In this document: piece by piece, positions 55,233 to 64,000 of the stretch | How the letters are laid out: every line of letters begins with the position of its first letter | Numbering within the stretch: position 1 is the first letter of the stretch | Program-made: the position numbers and the translations under genes | The notes under the pieces: model-generated | Database searches by the model: none | The model's input: only the letters and a program-made list of their open reading frames with translations | Told to the model about the DNA's origin: nothing | From: Rutstroemia sp. NJR-2017a BVV2 | Taxonomy: Eukaryota > Ascomycota > Leotiomycetes > Helotiales > Rutstroemiaceae | Direction of reading: 5' to 3' | Length of the DNA stretch: 64,000 bases | Assembly: GCA_002946415.1 (NCBI GenBank) | Contig: NJPS01000051.1 | Coordinates: 236,001 to 300,000, forward strand

Positions 55233-56464
55233 CTTTTCTCCCAACCGACTCCGTCTTCTGTTGTCTCTTCAATCCGCGAGAATTGGCGTATGTAGAAGAC
55301 CAATCGATCATTCAATTAAACCGTATATCGATCCGCAGAAAGAGAAAATCCCGAGTGCTTTTTATTCTGTACGTTCGTGCAGTGCCGCACCGCAGCATCA
55401 TATCATACCATTTTCCGTAAGACTTCCCCGCCGGCAGCCGGGAGTGATGCTGTGCCGTAGTAATGTCAGCGGAGATTCCCAGATTGGATCAAGGAATAAT
55501 GTGGATAGATCGCATGCATGGTATCGAGGTCCGTTTTCGGATGGGAGGGAGATGTGTTTCGTATATCGAGATGAGCTCACTTAGGGAAATGTATGTTTGG
55601 GCGTTTGTTTGGATTCACACACAAATGATGTTGCGGGCTGGATTGGATTGGATTCATTCATGCACTTGACGTGTGTGTCTGTGCTTTTGGCAACCCCTCG
55701 GCGCCCCTCCTCTTCAGCTGAAAAACGACAGCTTGCGAAGATGACGATGTTCTACGCCATTGTGATTCTGAAATGCATACGAACGTTATTCTGATAAACT
55801 GCTGTCAACAGGACAGACCGCCTCATATCCTGCAAATGCAGATGTTACATACTGACTATACTAGACACAAACCGCCTTTGAAACTAAACTCCCAGTCTGG
55901 GTAAAACAACATCTTCAAACCCCCCACCAAAGTCCCAATTCCAATACCTAGACCTCTCCCCGTCAATTGCAAGTCGTCGGGCACCGAGCTGATGTCTGAG
56001 CCTTTTCATCATTCCGCGATACGTTTGCTAAGTGGATAGGTTTACATACATACATAATAATCATCTCCGGAGTTTGAAAACTTCTCATGAAGATGACTTT
56101 CTCCCTCGAGCTAACCGGAGCCACGGAGTAGATGATTTATTCTTTACAAGCAAGTACAGCTGTGTGTTTTTACTTTAGAGTTGGCTTTCCTGTTAGATGA
56201 AGACAACTGTGACTTTGGAGCTCTTTTACGCAGTATATAGGATTTTAGTTAAAGAATATTCTGATTGAGGAGCTTCAAACGAAATTGGTATCTGTTGACA
56301 GGATCCTTTCTGTTTCCTTAGAATGAAACAAATATAACTGCTAATCGCAAATCGCACATTAAGCATCCCATGTCGCAGTGATATATCCATGTGTTATTAC
56401 ATTTTTCCATTGCCATCTCACTCTCCTACTCACAGTATCGTTCATCCATCCATCATCAAAGCCA
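55233..56464. other. Intergenic region
   Basis: No supported gene; short plus-strand frames near 55261-55794 are not coding by any sign visible. It contains the promoter of the FSH1-type gene on its left and the 3' side of the Cys-rich membrane protein gene on its right. Confidence 0.5.
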
Positions 56465-58447
56465 TCAATGTGAAAAGTACCCCGCTTCCTCCGCCTTACT
56501 TCCACCATTCACTGGTCCCATTACCTGCCTACCCCCAGGTCCTGGCGCAACATCAATCCCCGAGCCCTCCGAGACCCTAGTAATAAACACTTCTCTCGGT
56601 CTGCCTTTCCCCTTCGTCGCCTGAAAGCTCTTCATACTCGCCTCCCTCAACTCCGCATTACTTAATCCACTTCTCGGTCGAGATCCAGAATCTTTACTCC
56701 TCGGTCTCGATTCCCTCAAATATCCCTCCGCTTCTCGCTCTCCCTCTTCCATAAAACTTCCGGTCTCTTCTTCCACCCCTGCCAATCTTCCCCCTATAGC
56801 CCTCTCTAGTGTATCTGCCTCATCTCCCGAGGAATTGATAGTAGATAGCGTATTATGTGACATTTTCCTCTTCGCTCCTTTACCCTTAAAAATATCCAAT
56901 CCCAAAATCCTCCACGCTTTCGAGATGTTAGCTTTAGATTTCCCATCATCGCCTGCCTCGAGTTCGACTAGTGGGCTTGATGAAGTACCGCTTACATCGC
57001 TTGCATCGCTCCAGTTGCGACCGTGTTGGCTTGGTCGGCGGATAGGAGATACCGGGCCGTCGTGGCCGTGACGGAGATTTTGACGTTGCTGGTGAGATTG
57101 GATATTGAAGTAATCTGGTCCGGTCTGGTGTGGAGGTGTGGATTCAACGGATGGGTTGCGACCTGAAGATGCTTGCGAATAAGCCGAATCGGAAACTGGC
57201 ACAGCTTGGTAACCACGGGCTAGATTCAGAGGACGCACTTGAGCGTGTTGAAATTGGTCGTAAGGTGAATAAGGTGAGAATGGAGAATTGAATATTTGTG
57301 GTGAGACGGCTTCAATACCTTCGGCTTCGCTAGAATATGGATAGGAATTATTGCGGACGCTATGAGACCTTTCAGATCCCCTAACTTGGTAAGGATCCAT
57401 GGATAGTGGAGGTGATGGGTACGCCGGATACTGAGGTTGAGAAGGTGTACCTGCAGATCTGCTCTGTACTTTCTTTTCCTCAATAGCTGCTACCTTCTTG
57501 ATGCGACGAAGAATAAAATAGGTTACTATGAGAATAACTATGAGCAAAAACCCAGCACCTCCTATTATTCCACCAATTTCTGGTTTCGTGAGGCCGCTGT
57601 TGGTAGACGAGCTATCGTTTGAACTCGAGGCTTGCGTCTTGGCTATGGCAGTAGGTGTAGGTGTAATTTTAGGAACAGCAGAAGCTTTCGAGGTATTTGC
57701 CGCAACTGATGGCGAAGCAGGAGTAGATGCTGTTACCAAGGTGGACGTCAGGGTCTTTGTTTGCGAGTCGCTTGTAGTAGTAAAGGTCTCGACCAGAGTA
57801 AAAGTTGTAACTGCTGTTGAATAACAGTTATTCAGTCCACAGCCCATTCCATTCTGACAGCATCCATAATTTAAAGAAGCCGGGCACAAATATGAGTTTA
57901 CTCCACATGTTTCGCTGTAAGATACCCCAGGTGATGCCTTGCAACCATCAGTCGCACAAAAATACCCATTTGGACAGCATCCACCTATCTCACTGTTAGC
58001 ACCTGTCGTATGTATCCAATTCCCTGCAGGCTTAAACATACCTCCTTCAGCTATCCCGCAAGCTGTATATCCCGCTATACCGCAAGCTGAAGCTGTAGCC
58101 GTAGCTGTGGTAACTAAATAGCAGCTACTTTTCCCACAGGATCGATCGTTCGGGCAGCATCCTCCATCCATAGATTTGGGGCACAGTTGATAATCACTTG
58201 GGCATTCTGTAGCATCGCGTTTCTGTCCCTGAATAGCCTCGTGTATTTCGTCCCAATGATTAGAACCCAGTTTCCTTCGTTTTAATGCTGGATGTGATTC
58301 TTTTGGAAATTTAGTCGTCATCATAATTGCGGTGGTAGTGGGTTTGAGGTAGGAATCGCTTTCCCCAGCTCGATTGACGGTTATATCGACCCATAATTTT
58401 ATATCCTCTACAGGCTGACCATTGAGCTCTTTCTGAATGTTTGCCAT
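56465..58447 (-). CDS. Cys-rich ectodomain single-pass membrane protein, 660 residues
   Basis: One frame, taken from the first ATG (MANIQKELNGQPVEDIKLWV). Three related Cys modules lie at about residues 80-210, each of the form C-P-x-x-Y-x-L-C-P...GGCCPNxxxCG..SC: ECPSDYQLCPKSMDGGCCPN, EIGGCCPNGYFCATDGC and CGVNSYLCPASLNYGCCQNG. A Thr/Ser-rich stalk follows, then one membrane helix (about 293-320, FLLIVILIVTYFILRRIKK) and a long Ser/Pro/Arg-rich cytosolic tail. This is the layout of fungal wall-sensor or surface proteins with a CCP-type Cys repeat; the ligand is unknown. Oddity: the first 80 residues hold no signal peptide, although an ectodomain is expected. The true start may lie in an upstream exon, or the first part may be an intron retained in the model. 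Confidence 0.75.
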   Translation of the reverse strand: MANIQKELNGQPVEDIKLWVDITVNRAGESDSYLKPTTTAIMMTTKFPKESHPALKRRKLGSNHWDEIHEAIQGQKRDATECPSDYQLCPKSMDGGCCPNDRSCGKSSCYLVTTATATASACGIAGYTACGIAEGGMFKPAGNWIHTTGANSEIGGCCPNGYFCATDGCKASPGVSYSETCGVNSYLCPASLNYGCCQNGMGCGLNNCYSTAVTTFTLVETFTTTSDSQTKTLTSTLVTASTPASPSVAANTSKASAVPKITPTPTAIAKTQASSSNDSSSTNSGLTKPEIGGIIGGAGFLLIVILIVTYFILRRIKKVAAIEEKKVQSRSAGTPSQPQYPAYPSPPLSMDPYQVRGSERSHSVRNNSYPYSSEAEGIEAVSPQIFNSPFSPYSPYDQFQHAQVRPLNLARGYQAVPVSDSAYSQASSGRNPSVESTPPHQTGPDYFNIQSHQQRQNLRHGHDGPVSPIRRPSQHGRNWSDASDVSGTSSSPLVELEAGDDGKSKANISKAWRILGLDIFKGKGAKRKMSHNTLSTINSSGDEADTLERAIGGRLAGVEEETGSFMEEGEREAEGYLRESRPRSKDSGSRPRSGLSNAELREASMKSFQATKGKGRPREVFITRVSEGSGIDVAPGPGGRQVMGPVNGGSKAEEAGYFSH

Positions 58448-60901
58448 ATTTCACTGCCTCCCATATGATCTCGAAGGGTTATTCCTGCTCGTCGAGTTCA
58501 CTGCGCCCTTGCGCCAGCATTCCTTTGGTATTCGCTATCGCGAGCGCAGTCGCACAGCGCAATGATCTAGGCTCAAGGATACGAATCCTAGGAAAACCGT
58601 ATTGTGAGACAAGACACTTTGATTGATACCCCGCACTAAATCTGGTGTTGAGGAGTTTGCTATAAATTCATAAATCTCGGAACAGCGAAACAACAATTTG
58701 AAAGATCAAAAGAAGCTTCGGTCGCAGAAGTCAGGCCGGTGTGTGGGAGGGACAGCTTGTTGCCCACACCTGATTGTGGGACTGCGTAAATATGTGTGAA
58801 CTTGTCGAACAAATCGCGCTTCAATCTGAAAGTCGTCACAGTACGGCAGCAAAACAATCGTAGTTTAAGAAAAATATGTTCACGATATTTTGAAGTAGAA
58901 CGAACGAATGTCCAGGATCGACAGGACTCCTACTCAAAAGTGCTTTGTCACTGATGGACGCGGAAGATCGTCCCACTTGAGCAAACTTATCTTCAGCCTC
59001 TTTTGATTCCATTTTGGGATTTAATTCAGGCATGGACAATAGTTTGGCAGCGTGTCCGATTGGGTGGCTTCACCACGCCGTGTTGGATGTCAGCAAATCA
59101 TGACGATTTGGGGGCGGAAGGAATTCTGTGCCACACGCACAACATATGAAATAGCCAATTAGAGTGCAGATGACGGTGACGGTTCATCGTGTATGCAGGA
59201 CGATAGAAAAGGACGGAAGAAGGACTCGAGAGATACAAACAAGGTGGCTGGTGGGTGTGATTGAAAAATGGAATATTGGAAGAGAAAGGCGGGGATTTAT
59301 CCTAAAATCTAAATAACCTTCCTTACCCCGAGGGAGGGGCAGCGAAGAGCTCTCTGCTGCTTGTTCTCGATGCGACTCAACTAAACTGTGCTTTCATGCT
59401 GGAGAATGAGACATATTCGACACCATGGAATAAGACAGTTCGTAATAAGGCTCGTAGCCGTCGACGAATATGAACTCGTGTGCAGCGGGTTGGTAGATGG
59501 GCTTTTGAAAGTAGTGCTGATGAAATCGTTGTCGCCTAGGGCTAAGCATGTAAGCTGCAAACACATGCACACCATAGAACTACTGCACCTGTCATATGGG
59601 TTTTCTTTTTTCCCTGCCACGAGCGCGCAGATTGGTGGAAATGGCAGAATCTGGGCCCAGGTCCGTTGGAGGGTGTCAGTGAGATAATTCCCCAACAAGG
59701 CGCCCTGCGCTGAAATACTGAGTAAAGGATTTGCTTCTGCCAGGACACAGGACACCTGGGGACGCTTGGGGGAGAACTCGAGGAATAGAGGGTAGGATGT
59801 TGATCGGACCGGCGAAGCAATCAATTCCAGGATTGCCGCGTGTTCTCCTTTGTGCAGTTTTCTTTTCGCCGAGCCGAGATTCTGGAACGTTGAGCATCGA
59901 GATGAAGTGTCTCCATGGTTTTGGGGTTTGGGGGTTTGGGGGTTTTGGGGTTTTGGGGTCCTGGGGTACTACTTAGTCATCCGGGCACCAGCCACCAACC
60001 GCTTCTGATATTCCTACGACACACCAAGTCATGTCTAGCAAGCTTTCAGTGCTGGGCACATCATCACACAGAGCGAATACATACCTACCTGGCTTCTCAA
60101 TTAGTCTCTGTCGAACGTTCTAGTTTCTAAGCGAGCTTGCAACGGTACATGAGGCCAATAAGTGCTCGACGGCACCACCTGTATGTGGTGGAAGGACGTC
60201 GTTATTCATGCCGTGTGCAGTTGAGTCTTCGAGAACTGTTGCAGATAGGTGCGGGAATCACAAGGACCTTGCACTGTTCTCATGTCCTCGACGTATATAC
60301 TGGACTTCTGCACGACGGTTCTGATTAACTTTTCTTGAGACGAAGCGCAAGTCTCTTTCAGTGGAGGCTCTTCCACGTAAACACCAGTGCTACTGCCGTG
60401 TTACGTACCACAAATTTCAACGGTTATCCAAGAATGGCTGTCTGGGAGCCCTTTGTCATCGTGTTTCTCCATACACTCACGAAGTACACTTGGGCGCCCA
60501 CCCAACATGTCATGTTGAACAGCTCATCCTCGGAGCAGAAATGTGCAGAAATTTGCACTCTCCTGAACTCGGCTCAACTCTTACCAGAATAACGTCGAAC
60601 GATGAGTTACGCTCGTAACACTTCTCTTGAGACTCCCCGCCAGGTTTCTCATTCATACGACTTCCTGGTGAAACTTCTGGTAAGATTTCCATGTGTGGAA
60701 TGCTTTGAGAATCAGCCTTTCGTATCTGATGATCTCTACATCATACTTTTACGTTGAAAAATTACGACTTTCATTCATTTCATGTGTCTGGCTTCATACA
60801 TGGCGGAGAACTAATTTCCAGAGTTGTCCTGCGCATCACGATATCTGTACAAGCAAGTGTGCGACTCTGACCAAAAGCAGGAGGTGCCCGTGGTTGCCCG
60901 A
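58448..60901. other. Gene-poor region with a G-run tract
   Basis: No intact gene is supported. Frames at minus 58660-59039, minus 59381-59824 and plus 60335-60618 have no motifs. It includes the G4-type tract at 59923-59966 and the promoter of the small secreted protein. Confidence 0.5.
59923..59966 (+). repeat. G-run tract with G-quadruplex potential
   Basis: Six runs of four or five G (59923-26, 59930-34, 59938-42, 59947-50, 59955-58, 59963-66) are separated by loops TTT, TTT, TTTT, TTTT and TCCT. This fits the G4 consensus with spare runs. Confidence 0.8.
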
Positions 60902-60908
60902 TATAAAA
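60902..60908 (+). promoter_or_regulatory. TATA box of the small secreted protein gene
   Basis: TATAAAA is placed 78-84 bases upstream of the start codon at 60986, followed by a CT-rich stretch (GTGCTTCTCCTCTACC) expected at the transcription start. Confidence 0.65.
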
Positions 60909-60985
60909 GCAAAGAGAATTCTGCCCTGATCGTGCTTCTCCTCTACCACATTCCCCAGACCCGATTTCGAGCTTCAAGGCACAAA

Positions 60986-61644
60986 ATGCATTTCTCTTCG
61001 ATCGCAAAGACCCTGCTGCTTTTCACTGGCTTGATTTTGGCGCAACAGTCAGCTCCGTTTAACCTCGCCCTACTCTCGACTCACAAATCACTCAATGGTT
61101 CTTTGCTGGACGCATGCCATGTAGCGGCAGCATACGAAAGTATATGTTTACTAGGGCAGGGCGACCGTTCTTATGTAAGTACGCAACTGCTATGCGCACA
61201 CAACATCACTGTTGAGGAGCAGATGTTCTAACATCTCTCAAGACCGAGTTTCGTTTCAACGCCAGCCACCAGCTCAACAATCAAACCGAAGGATATCTCT
61301 TCTTCAATCTTCCAATCGGCGATGTCAAAAACGGTGGTTTCGTAGTCCCTTCGCCTGCCCAGATGCAATTCATGCCATCAACCAACGTCGCATATCCTTT
61401 GCTCATACCAGCAGATAATTACACCGCTGACTTTTTCGTTTTTGACGCCAACAACCTGCTGGCTCAAATGGGGCCTCTCGATCCCTCGAAGTCGAATTAT
61501 GAGCAAGTCCCATTTTACAGGTGGTATGTGTGCGACTATAATATTTTTGGATATCAGTATCGGGACTTGGTATGGGTAATGGGAAAAGGGCGCCCGGAGG
61601 CAGCAAATTGTGACAAGGTCAACGTTACATGGGTATTTGTTTGA
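60986..61644 (+). CDS. Small secreted protein (SSCRP/DUF7907-like), two exons
   Basis: Exon 1 is 60986-61174 and exon 2 is 61243-61644; the 68-nt intron is GTAAGT...CTCAAG, phase 0. The 196-residue product begins with a clear signal peptide (MHFSSIAKTLLLFTGLILAQ; cut near residue 19-20). The mature part has four Cys (DACHVAAAYESIC, WYVCDYN, ANCDK), enough for two disulfides, and several N-glycosylation sites (NGS, NAS, NQT, NYT, NVT). The STHKSLNGSLLDACHVAAAY opening and the short conserved end are like the fungal small secreted proteins labelled SSCRP/DUF7907 (from memory, moderate certainty). It is predicted to be secreted, with function unknown; a role at the host or substrate interface is possible. 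A TATA box lies just upstream. Confidence 0.8.
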
Positions 61645-62202
61645 ATTGGATTGTTATCTGTGCCGCCCATTTGTGGTGTGCTAAAGTATATCTACAATCA
61701 TGGGAGCACCGCAAGGCTGATTCCATATCTTAATATCTTGCTCGCCCAACTTAGTGACGTCTGTGGACGGCTCAATGTGGATGCCTGGCTGTGCTCTACC
61801 ACACTCTTGCAGTCATGTATTATCACACTATTTATAAACTCCTTGCGGCAGTTAAGAAAAACCGTTCACTTTCGGTTCATGTGTGCAGGAGTTAAATTAA
61901 GATAGGGGGGAACTAACACAACGGCCCAATACTTCGTACGTAATCGCATTTTCCCCTCCTGTAACCGATGTCGATATGGCTTGTACAACCCAAACCCCAC
62001 GGGCTCTTAACTTCATTTGCACGATTTACCTGCTTCGCCTCACCGTGGTGGTTGCTGAGCTCACGATGGCTGATTTAGGCTTTCTCAGACACAGTGGAAG
62101 AGTGTTTAAAGAATAGTTTCCTGCTGCAGGAGCCATAGGAGATGTCTTCACTTAGATTGATCTCGGGAATAGGCTGAGCGAGCAAAAACCCACAAAGACA
62201 CT
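61645..62202. other. Intergenic region
   Basis: It holds the 3' side of the secreted-protein gene and the promoter of the surface-protein gene. No other feature was recognised. Confidence 0.55.
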
Positions 62203-64000
62203 ATGCGTGCTTTCAAGCCTCGTACAGGTACCGTACCGCACCTGCAAATCCTACTTTGATGGTTCTTCTATTGACTTTCTAGTTAGGACACAAGAGAGAC
62301 ATTCCTTACTACCGCCCATTCGTACTTAGAACCGAAATTCTCACGAGCCTTCTAATTATTACTCTCGTGATCATTGCTCTCATAGAATATGCGTGTCAAG
62401 TTGTTCCGGGTCATGATGGCTTTGGAGATCTACCTTCCACCATCATGAACGACTCGCGACAGTTGTTGAAACTATCGTCTCCATGGAAGTCCAGCCAAAA
62501 CAGCAAGTTTACCTGACTCTTTCTTGAAATTTAGCATGTATCATGACCGTTCAAGCTGACTTATTATGAGCAGAATCATTTTCCATCGTCGACAGGAGAC
62601 GGTTTGGACGTGGGATTGTAAGAGGAGGAGATTTACGGTCGTACATAAACACTGACGAGGATTTGCAGCCCTTGATGAAAGGACAGATGACACAGGGGTA
62701 CGGTTCAAAGTCTGTGGATATCGCCATAAGAGTGGCCGAATCTTTGACGGAATGCCCCTCCCCTACGACGATAACCACAACTGTAGGGGAGACTATCATA
62801 ACCACTATCATAACCACTATAATTACTACGACCGTACAGTCAACCGAGTATAACACAATCACGGGGAGTGATCTGTGGCTGACAGTTACTACTACTGATA
62901 TCATGTTCGAGCCAACTACCGTGTTCAAGCCAACTACCGTGCTCAGGCCAACTACCGTGCTCGAGCCAACTACGATCGGTGCGTTAACATTACTCAACCC
63001 ATTGACTCACAACTGATTTCAAATAACAAACAGTCTATACAAAAACGATTCTGCAAACAATTCCGCCATGGACCGTTACCGAAGTTACTACTTGGGGTAG
63101 TGCCCAGTGGCTGACAGTTACTACTACCGTGCCTGAGCTAACTACCTTGTTTGAGCCAACTACGATCGGTGCGTTAACACTCCTCGACCCATCGAATTAC
63201 CACTGATTCAAGACAACAAATAGTCGCTACAAAAACGGAAGAAAAGCTCGTGACTCTGACCAAGTTTATAACTTTTAGTATGTTTGAAGAACTTATATTT
63301 GTACTTTTGGCTAACCAACCGATTAGCTTCCGAAGACGACAAGCCTCCATCTCCAACCTTATCAAGCACAACGAAGAAAGGCAGTGAGCCCGTGATTTCC
63401 GTTAGCACGAGCGAAGTAATCATCACCAGTGCTGTAACGTACTCAGACAGAGATCCATCATCCACGACCGACGCACAAAGACCATCAGCATCTCCCATTA
63501 AGGTTGTGATAACCTCTACTTCCACAGGCTTTGATACCCAACAACATCCGTTCACAAGTCTTACAACCTATACCTCGCTTTCAACCATTCTAGCAGCCGC
63601 TACAGGCATGGATCCTGGACGTCCATTAGCCGTTGTAGACATTGTGAATCAGGAATTTGATGAAATTTTGTCGCGTAAGGAACTTTCTTTGAAACCTGAG
63701 CTAGTAATTACCACCATCACAGGTCTAGATGCAGAGAATAGTCCCTATACCAGTATTCTCACAAATACCGTGACACCGAAAGAGGTTTTCCTGACAATGA
63801 CTGGAGTTGACGCCGCAGGCAGCCCTTCCACGAGCATTATCAAAAGCACCTTGATACCAATAGTCCGCTACCTCACAGCCGTTGGGCTTGATTCCTCAGG
63901 ACATACGGTGACTCGAATAGTCGGAGAAGGTTCCGACTTGGATACTAAATTGTTTCTTTACACGACCACTGGAATTGATACTAGCGGCCACTCCTTCACT
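62203..64000 (+). CDS. Membrane-anchored Thr/Ser-rich surface protein (DUF3433-like head), 3' end outside window
   Basis: Proposed exons: 62203-62227, 62287-62506, 62596-62978, 63034-63168, 63224-63277 and 63327 to the edge. The start MRAFKPRTGHKRDIPYYRPF leads into one membrane helix (ILTSLLIITLVIIALIEYA). Thr-rich sequence follows, with TITTTVGETIITTIITTIIT and PTTVFKPTTVLRPTTVLEPT. The last exon carries 25-30 residue repeats around TGLDAENSPYTSI, TGVDAAGSPSTSI and VGLDSSGHTVTRI. This arrangement is seen in large fungal surface proteins with DUF3433-type anchors (recalled). A long, glycosylated extracellular or wall-facing region is likely. The exon 2/3 junction is the weakest: other donors and acceptors fit too. 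Exons 4 and 5 are multiples of 3, so skipping would keep the frame. Exon 4 and its intron duplicate the end of exon 3 and its intron. Confidence 0.7.
62912..62978. repeat. 18-bp coding minisatellite (CCAACTACCGTGNTCNAG)
   Basis: Three full units (62912, 62930, 62948) and a partial fourth encode PTTV(F/L)(K/R/E). The array stops at the donor site of exon 3 in the surface-protein gene. Confidence 0.85.

Noticed and set aside
58441..58626. Plus-strand frame with a signal-peptide-like stretch (IPLVFAIASAVAQ)
   Set aside because: It lies antisense to the promoter of the Cys-rich membrane protein gene and has no mature domain; it also cannot serve as that gene's missing signal peptide because it is on the other strand.
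1..64000. CRISPR arrays, bacterial operons, ribosome-binding sites, rRNA genes
   Set aside because: Spliced eukaryotic genes throughout; no spaced identical repeats, Shine-Dalgarno-led gene strings or rRNA sequence were found.

Overview
The window reads as nuclear DNA of a filamentous ascomycete (Pezizomycotina), most likely a leotiomycete-like fungus; the genus cannot be fixed from sequence alone. The basis is many short GT-AG introns (about 48-120 nt) with CTAAC/CTGAC-type branch sites, and families typical of this group: Zn2Cys6 regulators, a RID-type cytosine methyltransferase, a DPR-motif dehydrin-like protein, a Pex22-like peroxin and DUF3435/FluG-type element remnants. Every multi-exon model here was built by hand from splice sites and reading-frame continuity.

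Layout. 1-2.1 kb: the 3' end of a regulator gene and a four-helix membrane protein. 2.1-6.0 kb: AT-rich, gene-poor DNA with a stop-ridden DUF3435/FluG remnant. 6.0-7.8 kb: MFS transporter with a 15-nt exon. 7.8-11.7 kb: second degraded block with a truncated LINE reverse transcriptase and AT-only DNA. 11.7-13.4 kb: cytochrome P450. 14.0-16.4 kb: RID-family methyltransferase. 18.3-21.7 kb: SRP19/SEC65, a U2 snRNA gene and a compact P450-like gene. 23.0-27.3 kb: a divergent pair, Pex22-like and eIF2B gamma (GCD1). 29.9-31.5 kb: CCCH zinc-finger protein. 31.5-39.9 kb: long stretch without a convincing gene, apart from one small Cys-rich candidate and a U2-like fragment. 40.0-41.2 kb: C2H2 regulator. 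44.0-45.9 kb: F-box-like/LRR protein. 46.8-49.7 kb: small membrane-protein candidate and a Zn2Cys6 regulator whose zinc cluster is assembled across 13-nt and 10-nt exons. 50.8-53.6 kb: 915-residue DPR dehydrin-like protein. 54.3-55.2 kb: FSH1-type serine hydrolase. 56.5-58.4 kb: Cys-rich single-pass membrane protein. 61.0-61.6 kb: small secreted protein. 62.2 kb to the edge: Thr/Ser-rich membrane-anchored surface protein with a duplicated exon-intron unit.

How the parts relate. Housekeeping genes (SEC65, U2, PEX22-like, GCD1) alternate with accessory genes (P450s, transporter, surface proteins, regulators). No biosynthetic cluster is evident. The clearest shared theme is genome defence: a RID homologue lies about 10 kb from an element remnant whose stops and Cys-to-Tyr changes fit repeat-induced point mutation. 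The most unusual gene structures are the micro-exons at 47.7 kb and 7.4 kb, a GC-AG intron in the RID gene and the duplicated exon-intron unit at 62.9-63.2 kb.
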